Assembly (NCBI GenBank): GCA_040218145.1
Contig: JAVJQK010000096.1
Span: forward strand, 1-64,000
Direction of reading: 5' to 3'
DNA: 64,000 nucleotides
From: Sandaracinaceae bacterium
GTDB taxonomy: Bacteria > Myxococcota_A > Polyangia > Polyangiales > Sandaracinaceae
Part shown: positions 59,025 through 64,000 of the stretch, piece by piece
Layout: each line of letters begins with the position of its first letter
How positions within the stretch are numbered: the first letter of the stretch is position 1
The notes under the pieces: generated by a model
The model's database searches: none
Seen by the model: the letters and a program-made list of their open reading frames with translations, nothing else
Told to the model about the DNA's origin: nothing
Position numbers and translations under genes: made by a program

Positions 59025-60389
59025 GTGACGAGCGTCGACCTGGAGCTCTGCTGGGGCGAGGAGCGGCTCGCGTGCTCGAGCCACGCCGTCGACGCGGTCC
59101 TCACCCCCGGCGGACCGTTCCCGACCATGCGCCCGCTCGCGCCCGACGGCGACGCCTTCGTCCTCTTCGTCCCGCCGCGGGCGCGCGGCTGGCTGCACAC
59201 CGCCAACGGCTGGCGTGACCTGTCGACCCTGCGGGTGCTGGGCTGCCTCGCGCCCGACCCGGCGTGCCCGGGCGGCGCGCGGATCCGTCTCCGTCTCCTC
59301 CGCGACGCGCGCGGGATGGAGGACGGCGTGGTGCTCGTACGCCGCGTGGACGCGTGGCTCGAGATCGAGGGCTGGTGGCTGCGGGTGTCGCTCGGCGACG
59401 ACGTGGCGGCGCCGCCCCGCACCAACCGGCGCGCCCTCGGCCGAGGGCTGCTCTTCGCGGCCCTCTCCCTCTCCTGCTTCGGCGGGGTGCTGACCGCGTT
59501 CGCGTCCGTCGAGCCCCGTCACGCCCAGCTCGATCTGGAGCGGCTCGCGGCGACGAGGCTGCGGCTGCCTCCCGTCCGGACCTCGCCGGAGGCCCGCGCG
59601 ACACCGACGCGGGAGACCAAGCACGACGTCGACCCGGCGCCGAACGGCGCGCCCCCGTCGGTGGAGCCGCCCATCGCCGCGCCCGCCCTCGAGCGCCGAG
59701 ATCGTCGCGCGCGCGGTCCCCGTTCGACGCGCGGCGCCCGCGCGGCCGAGGGCGCGCCGCTCCCCCGTCTGCGCGCCGCGGTCGACTCCTTCGCGACCCT
59801 CGGGTCGCCACGTCAACGGCGAAGCGGAGGCGCCTCCGCGCCGCTCGGCGAGCGAGACTCCTGGCTCGCGCTCGCCACGCTCACCGGCTACGGCGGGCCC
59901 GATCGAGAGACGATGCGTGCCTCCGCAGAGCGTGGCCCGTCGTGGTTCGGGGCCGGCTTCGGCGACGGTCGGCTGCGACCTCGGCCGCGACCGCGGCGCA
60001 GCGGCGTGGTGCTCCCGCAGCACCGGCCGATGATGCACTGCGACGCTCGCTGGCGCGATCAGCGCGGCCGCCCGTCCTGTCACCCCGGCAGCCTGCTGCG
60101 TCAGGCGGTCCGCGCGGTCGTTCGCCGGGAGCTCCCCGCGCTGACCTTCTGCTACGAGCGCGGCCGCGATCGCGTCCCGTCCCTGAGCGGTCGCCTCGCG
60201 GTCTCGTGGCGCCTCACCGACAGCGGCGCGGCAGAGGACGTGCGCGTCGTCGAGAGCTCCCTCCCCGACGACCTCGTCACCGCCTGCGTGCTGAGCGCCA
60301 TCCGCGGCTGGCGTTTCCCGAGCGGCCACGGCGGCGCGCGCGTCCACTATCCGTTCGTGTTCCGCGTCCGCACGCGGACCGCGCGCTGA
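59025..60389 (+). CDS. Membrane protein with AgmX/PglI C-terminal domain
   Basis: A 454-residue protein. Residues 1-125 form a small beta domain, a single hydrophobic segment lies near 143-160 (GLLFAALSLSCFGGVLTAFA), then an Arg/Pro/Ala-rich region, and from about 360 an AgmX/PglI C-terminal domain: RAVVRRELPALTFCYERGRD, SGRLAVSWRLTDSGAAEDVR, LPDDLVTACVLSAIRGWRFP. In Myxococcus such domains occur in gliding and TonB-like proteins. The GTG start and stop are clear; its TGA abuts the stop of the convergent gene in the sequence TGATCA. Confidence 0.82.
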   Translation: MTSVDLELCWGEERLACSSHAVDAVLTPGGPFPTMRPLAPDGDAFVLFVPPRARGWLHTANGWRDLSTLRVLGCLAPDPACPGGARIRLRLLRDARGMEDGVVLVRRVDAWLEIEGWWLRVSLGDDVAAPPRTNRRALGRGLLFAALSLSCFGGVLTAFASVEPRHAQLDLERLAATRLRLPPVRTSPEARATPTRETKHDVDPAPNGAPPSVEPPIAAPALERRDRRARGPRSTRGARAAEGAPLPRLRAAVDSFATLGSPRQRRSGGASAPLGERDSWLALATLTGYGGPDRETMRASAERGPSWFGAGFGDGRLRPRPRPRRSGVVLPQHRPMMHCDARWRDQRGRPSCHPGSLLRQAVRAVVRRELPALTFCYERGRDRVPSLSGRLAVSWRLTDSGAAEDVRVVESSLPDDLVTACVLSAIRGWRFPSGHGGARVHYPFVFRVRTRTAR

Positions 60390-61382
60390 TCAGCGACGGC
60401 GACGAAGGCAGGCGCCGAGCGCCAGCGCGAGGAGAGGCAGCGCCCACGCCGCCGGGCGGGTCGGCGACACGCTGCAGCCGCCGCTCGCCGGGAGCGGCTC
60501 GCCCGCGGGGTGACAGGCGCCCTGGGGACCGATGAGCCCGCTCGGGCAGTCGTCGCGCGGGTCGTAGGGCTCGGGCGCGGCGCCGCAGAGGAGCTCGACC
60601 GTGATCGGGTTGGACTCCACGACGACGTCGGTGCCCGGGATGGACGCGCGCAGCACGACGGTGTGCACGCCCTCGCCGACGCCCTCGCTCACCGCGCCTT
60701 CGGGCACATCGCCACAGGCCGCGTAGACGCGGTCGGTGGCCGGACCCCACCACGAGTGTCGCTCGTCGTACTGCACGTCGCTCGGCACCGTGTAGGCCCC
60801 GCCGCCGGCGTTGATCGTGCCCCGCGGCGCGTACCGCTCACCGTCCACGAACGTCTCCCAGATGACCGCGTCGTGCCAGCCCTCGAGCTCCGCGCCCGGC
60901 TCGACCCACACGTCGGCATACGCCGCGTCGACACCCGAATAGCAAGACCCGTCGTACGCGGGGATGGGCATCGAGGCTCGACCCGTCTCGATCACCCGAC
61001 CGAGCCCCAGCGCCTCCGGGAGCGGGGCCTCCGGGCCGACCACGAAGTCGACCTCCTGCGTGACACACGCGCGGACCGCGCGGACCTGGTAGGTCGCTCC
61101 CTCGACGAAGCCCGCCGCCGGCACGAGCAGCTCGCCTTCGAGCCGCGCCTCCTGCTCGACCAGCTCCCCCTCGATCTCAAGCCAGAGCTCGAGCTCGGGC
61201 GCCGCGTCGACCACGCGCGAGAGATCGACCCACACGCCGGGTGTGTTGGCGGGGAGGGACGCGCCCGCCTCCAGCCAGATCCGCGGGCCCGGGCAGTACT
61301 CGGCGCTGCAGGCGGAGGCGGCGCGCGGTGCGGCGAGACCGACCAGGCCGACGAGGAGCGAGGCGACGATGCGATGGGTCAT
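60390..61382 (-). CDS. Secreted protein with MYXO-CTERM-like sorting tail
   Basis: A 330-residue protein with a cleavable signal peptide (MTHRIVASLLVGLVGLAAP, cut near ASAC). The body is a beta-rich domain with Cys pairs (ACSAEYC, VRACVTQEV, SCYSGV, CGDVPEG). The end is GGCSVSPTRPAAWALPLLAL followed by a hydrophobic stretch and RRRR: the Cys, transmembrane helix and terminal Arg cluster of the MYXO-CTERM sorting signal, thought to anchor proteins to the cell surface. ATG at 61382 is selected because it yields the signal peptide. Confidence 0.82.
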   Translation of the reverse strand: MTHRIVASLLVGLVGLAAPRAASACSAEYCPGPRIWLEAGASLPANTPGVWVDLSRVVDAAPELELWLEIEGELVEQEARLEGELLVPAAGFVEGATYQVRAVRACVTQEVDFVVGPEAPLPEALGLGRVIETGRASMPIPAYDGSCYSGVDAAYADVWVEPGAELEGWHDAVIWETFVDGERYAPRGTINAGGGAYTVPSDVQYDERHSWWGPATDRVYAACGDVPEGAVSEGVGEGVHTVVLRASIPGTDVVVESNPITVELLCGAAPEPYDPRDDCPSGLIGPQGACHPAGEPLPASGGCSVSPTRPAAWALPLLALALGACLRRRR

Positions 61383-61472
61383 GGGCGCTCCCCTCGCATG
61401 TGTCATGCCATGCCTGTATGCTGAAATCATTGCTGAAAGCGTGTGCCGACGTGGGCCACGGAGACGTCGGCC

Positions 61473-61806
61473 TCACCTTCGTGCGACGCGGAGCGCGGCC
61501 CACGTGAGCGCGATCCAGAGGGCGATCGCGCCCAGCGGCCAGGCGAGGGCGAGCCCGTCGAGCAGGCCTTTCCCTCGCCGGGACGGGGCGGCTGATCTCG
61601 ACGCCGATCGCGAGCGCCACCGAGAGCGAGAGCACGAGCGCGGGCGCGCCGGCCGCGAGCAGCGCCGCGCGCACGGGACGAGGGCCCTGACGCAGCGCGA
61701 GCCCGACCGCCAGCGGCTGAACGACCAGACCGACGCACGCCACCGCCGCCGTCGCGAGCGCGGCGACGAAGAGCCCGAGCCCCGCGGGCATCCCGACCGC
61801 CGACAT
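61473..61806 (-). pseudogene. Small membrane protein with internal frameshift
   Basis: From ATG 61806 the sequence is a clear membrane protein: GLFVAALATAAVACVGLVVQ, LAVGLALRQGPRPVRAALLA, APALVLSLSVALAIGVEISR. Around 61570-61592 (near a GGGG run) the hydrophobic coding continues only in another frame: GKGLLDGLALAWPLGAIALW and IALTWAALRVARR to a stop at 61473. A one-base change restores a protein of roughly 110 residues with three to four helices. In the unshifted frame it would run into non-coding sequence within the downstream gene. Decay or a base-calling error. Confidence 0.6.
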
Positions 61807-61836
61807 CGGCGGAGCATATCCGAAGCCGCGCTCGTT

Positions 61837-62373
61837 TCAGCGCTCTGCTTCCGCGCCCCGCGCCCACGTGACGACGGGCACGGGCGGCTCGCAGGAGAAC
61901 ATCGAGATGTGGACCGCGCGCTCGGGATCGGGCGCGCTGGACCGACAGTCCGGGAAGCAGCTCGAGCCGACGTACCCGCTCGGTCGGAGCGAGATGTCGC
62001 GGGGCGGCACCCCGTGAGCCACGAGGTAGGCCGCGACCGCCTTGGCGCGCTCGAGCCGGAACGCGTCCGAGCCATGCGTCTCGCACATGTGCGTGCCGCC
62101 CCACAGCAGGTACCGCGCGTGAGGGCCCTCGGATTCGCTGCGACGCTGGAAGGCGAGGACGCCCGCGAGGGTAGCGGAGTTGTCCGCGTAGGTCTCCACG
62201 AGCGTCGCCGAGTCGGGCTCGAAGTGGATGTTCTGGAACGGGTCGATCCACCCGCACCGGCGGGGCGCCTCCTCGACGACCACCACCCGTGACGCCGGGG
62301 TTGCGGTGGCGAGCGGCGCCGCGGCCGCGCAGCCCGCCAGGAGGAGCGCGGAGGCGGCGAGAGCGGACTTCAC
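61837..62373 (-). CDS. OmpA-like lipoprotein
   Basis: A 178-residue protein. Signal and lipobox ALAASALLLAGC. The OmpA-like peptidoglycan-associated domain has WIDPFQNIHFEPDSATLVET at the start and FRLERAKAVAAYLVAHGVPP with DISLRPSGYVG as the second half. Both the F-x-x-x-S-A-x-L and the R-A-x-x-V-x-x-Y/L motifs are present, though the asparagine/aspartate ligands are not fully standard. It overlaps the M91 peptidase gene by 4 bases (ATGA), so the two are co-expressed. Confidence 0.8.
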   Translation of the reverse strand: MKSALAASALLLAGCAAAAPLATATPASRVVVVEEAPRRCGWIDPFQNIHFEPDSATLVETYADNSATLAGVLAFQRRSESEGPHARYLLWGGTHMCETHGSDAFRLERAKAVAAYLVAHGVPPRDISLRPSGYVGSSCFPDCRSSAPDPERAVHISMFSCEPPVPVVTWARGAEAER

Positions 62374-63254
62374 CGCGCGCTCCGGAGCGGCGAGCGGTGG
62401 ACGTGCAGATCGCGGAACGGGTTGTAGCGGCAGACGTGGGCAGGGATGCGCTCCAGCTCCGATGCGAGACCGGGAGCACGCAATCGAAAATGTCGCACCG
62501 TCTCCGCCTCGAGCTCCCCGATCGGGGTGCCGGTGTTACGCGAGGTCGGTGTCGCGCCGTAGGCGATCGCTCCCCCGTCGATGTACTCCCTGCGAAGCAA
62601 GTAGCGGGACTCGTCGCGGTACATGTTCTCGATCACCACCGCGCGGCCCTCCTCGAGGGACGGCGCGTGGAAGCGCGCCGCGACCGCGTCGACCCGCGCC
62701 GGGCGGAAGCCGCCATGGGTGATCGAGATCGCGTGCACCAGCTCGTGCACCAGCGACACGTCAGGCACCCTCAGGAGCCCTGTCGCGTCGTGGTGTGGGG
62801 GCGCGGCCGGGTTCAGCCAGACGAGCGCTCGGCAGCCTTGCCCCGCCGCCTCGGCCAGGGCCGCCTGCCGATGACCCGGGCCGCGTTCATCGGTGTGGTG
62901 ATCCGGTTCGCTCTCAGGCGTGTGGTTGCGGTAGTAGATCGTGGTTCGCCGCCGCGGGTGCCGGATGAGCGCGCGGCCGACCGCCGAGCTCGCCACCCGC
63001 CGCAGCACGCGGGCGAGCGGCGCCGGCCAGCCCGGCAGCGGCTCGGGGTGCATGTTCTCCGCGATCGGCATCGTCGCGGCGAACCGCGTCGAGGGCTGCA
63101 CGCAGGTGTCCCAGTACTGGAGATGCCGCGAGCCGGGAACGGCGATGCGCCGAGCCGTCACCAGCGCAGAATAGTGGGAAGCGCGACGCCACTCAATGTC
63201 GGCTTGGGTCTCTCCTTCGGCCCCGGAGGCTTCGCAGAATGTGTATTCTGACAA
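62370..63254 (-). CDS. NleD-like M91-family zinc metallopeptidase
   Basis: A 294-residue protein. The core has TTIYYRNHTP, CRALVWLNP, then LVHELVHAISITHGG with the zinc motif HELVH at 170-174, and a downstream EEGRAVVIENMYRDESRYLL with Glu201/Glu202 and Glu209, followed by a REY motif. This sequence order (strand, HExxH, E-x-x-x-V-x-x-EN-x-x-R, R-x-x-Y) is the M91 family, whose best-known member NleD is a host-kinase-cleaving effector. There is no signal peptide. Start TTG at 63254 is tentative. It is coupled to an OmpA-like lipoprotein gene, an unusual partner. Confidence 0.72.
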   Translation of the reverse strand: MSEYTFCEASGAEGETQADIEWRRASHYSALVTARRIAVPGSRHLQYWDTCVQPSTRFAATMPIAENMHPEPLPGWPAPLARVLRRVASSAVGRALIRHPRRRTTIYYRNHTPESEPDHHTDERGPGHRQAALAEAAGQGCRALVWLNPAAPPHHDATGLLRVPDVSLVHELVHAISITHGGFRPARVDAVAARFHAPSLEEGRAVVIENMYRDESRYLLRREYIDGGAIAYGATPTSRNTGTPIGELEAETVRHFRLRAPGLASELERIPAHVCRYNPFRDLHVHRSPLRSAR

Positions 63255-63406
63255 CGCCAGACAGGGCGTTCATGCGTCCCATCCTCCGGGAGACTTCGAG
63301 TACGTGGAGTGAGCCAGGCGACCGCGTCGAGGTCTCCGCTTGCCCCGCTCTGAAGAATGATTGGTAGCCCCCGCATGCGCGCCGTGTTGAAGATGCTGAG
63401 TCAGAA

Positions 63407-63982
63407 GTGACGAGATCGTTGGGAGCGCACCCACTCCTGGCATTCCTGCTCGTCCTCTTCGGGTGTGGGGGCGGCGATCGTCCGCCTCCACGATCGAGCC
63501 CGTCCGTGCGCGCGTCGCCGACCTTTGTGGACACGCGGGAGCCGAGCTGCCCGGGCGGGATCCCTGCGCGGCGGCCCGACGACCTGGCCATCGAGCTCGA
63601 GCGAGAGGGCGAGCGCTGGCTCATCGTGGGCGAGGCGAGCGCTTGCGCGCCCGACGTGATGGATACGATGACGCCGCCGCTCGGGTGGGACCACGCCGCG
63701 CGCCGCTGCGCGACGGTGCCGACCGCGTCGCTCGACCGCCTCTATCGAGAGCTAGTGGAGGCGCGCGTCGATCGCATCCGGATCCGCCGGCCCGACCCGC
63801 TGCCGAGCGGGCGCGCGTTCGCGCTGCGATGGACGTCCGCGTCATGCCGGGTCGGCGCGGTCGCCCGTGTCACGCAGATCCACCCCGACGACCGGGCACT
63901 GTTCGAGTCGGCCATGACGGCGATCGAGGCCATCCTCGCGTCGCGCCGCGAGGCGGCGACCGACGGGAACGACGCGCCCTGA
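63407..63982 (+). CDS. Hypothetical lipoprotein
   Basis: A 191-residue protein with signal peptide and lipobox LLAFLLVLFGC, a Pro/Ser linker, then a folded domain: CPGGIPARRPDDLAIELERE, GERWLIVGEASACAPD, LDRLYRELVEARVDRIRI, FALRWTSASCRVGAVARV. The family is not recognised. Start GTG at 63407. The remaining 18 bases of the window show nothing. Confidence 0.62.
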   Translation: MTRSLGAHPLLAFLLVLFGCGGGDRPPPRSSPSVRASPTFVDTREPSCPGGIPARRPDDLAIELEREGERWLIVGEASACAPDVMDTMTPPLGWDHAARRCATVPTASLDRLYRELVEARVDRIRIRRPDPLPSGRAFALRWTSASCRVGAVARVTQIHPDDRALFESAMTAIEAILASRREAATDGNDAP

Positions 63983-64000
63983 CGGCGAGGCGCCCCGAGC

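Noticed and set aside
61177-61472. Continuation of the small membrane protein frame from 61806 to 61177
   Set aside because: After about 61590 it becomes Arg-rich and runs antisense-like inside the neighbouring MYXO-CTERM-like gene; the hydrophobic sequence continues in the other frame instead.

Overview
The window looks like chromosomal DNA of a very GC-rich myxobacterium, most likely of the Polyangiales/Sandaracinaceae type. This is an inference from gene content: a eukaryote-like Ser/Thr kinase, an FHA-EAL protein, an AgmX/PglI C-terminal domain, a MYXO-CTERM-like sorting tail, many lipoproteins with Asp-Ala-Gly linkers, and third codon positions that are almost always G or C. I see no rRNA, tRNA, CRISPR array or intact insertion sequence.

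Layout. 1-300 is a hexanucleotide microsatellite. 330-2192 (minus) is a TetR-desaturase-SCP2 operon with a tandem palindromic operator at 2214-2240, divergent from a two-gene small multidrug transporter (2279-3000). A second desaturase lies at 3593-4549 and a lipoprotein with a terminal Hint (intein-like) domain at 4644-5537.

The most striking locus is 5646-17951. It holds a HEAT-repeat protein, then a short VgrG, a DUF2169/pentapeptide protein, a 640-residue pentapeptide protein, a DUF3540 protein, an unrecognised 1152-residue protein with spike-like ends, and a SAM methyltransferase with a regulatory domain. The genes are closely packed or overlapping on one strand. I read this as a type VI secretion spike-and-cargo module in which the usual C-terminal needle of VgrG is absent and spike-like sequence is found in two separate proteins.

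17955-18306 holds two inverted-repeat elements. 18325-28281 holds a Pmp3 peptide, a kinase operon, an Mpo1-like protein, an ATP-grasp/P450 pair, a UbiA-prenyltransferase plus CruF-like (DUF422) pair, and yaaA. 28469-33000 is mostly secreted or lipid-anchored proteins. 33071-38583 is recC-recD without recB. 38651-46025 holds signalling, a TetR, an M23 peptidase overlapping an Smr-domain gene, and lipoproteins. A composite repeat carrying a protein-coding remnant lies at 43891-44131.

46117-63982 holds a GT-C-like membrane protein, a CysQ/IMPase-type phosphatase, a LuxR regulator, several large cysteine-rich or glycine-rich lipoproteins, an AgmX/PglI-type protein, a MYXO-CTERM-like protein, an OmpA-like lipoprotein and an NleD-like M91 metallopeptidase. 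Two genes (46117-46517 and 61473-61806) are broken by single-base frame changes at or near homopolymers, so either recent decay or base-calling error must be considered.

All family names come from motif recognition by eye; no database search was run.
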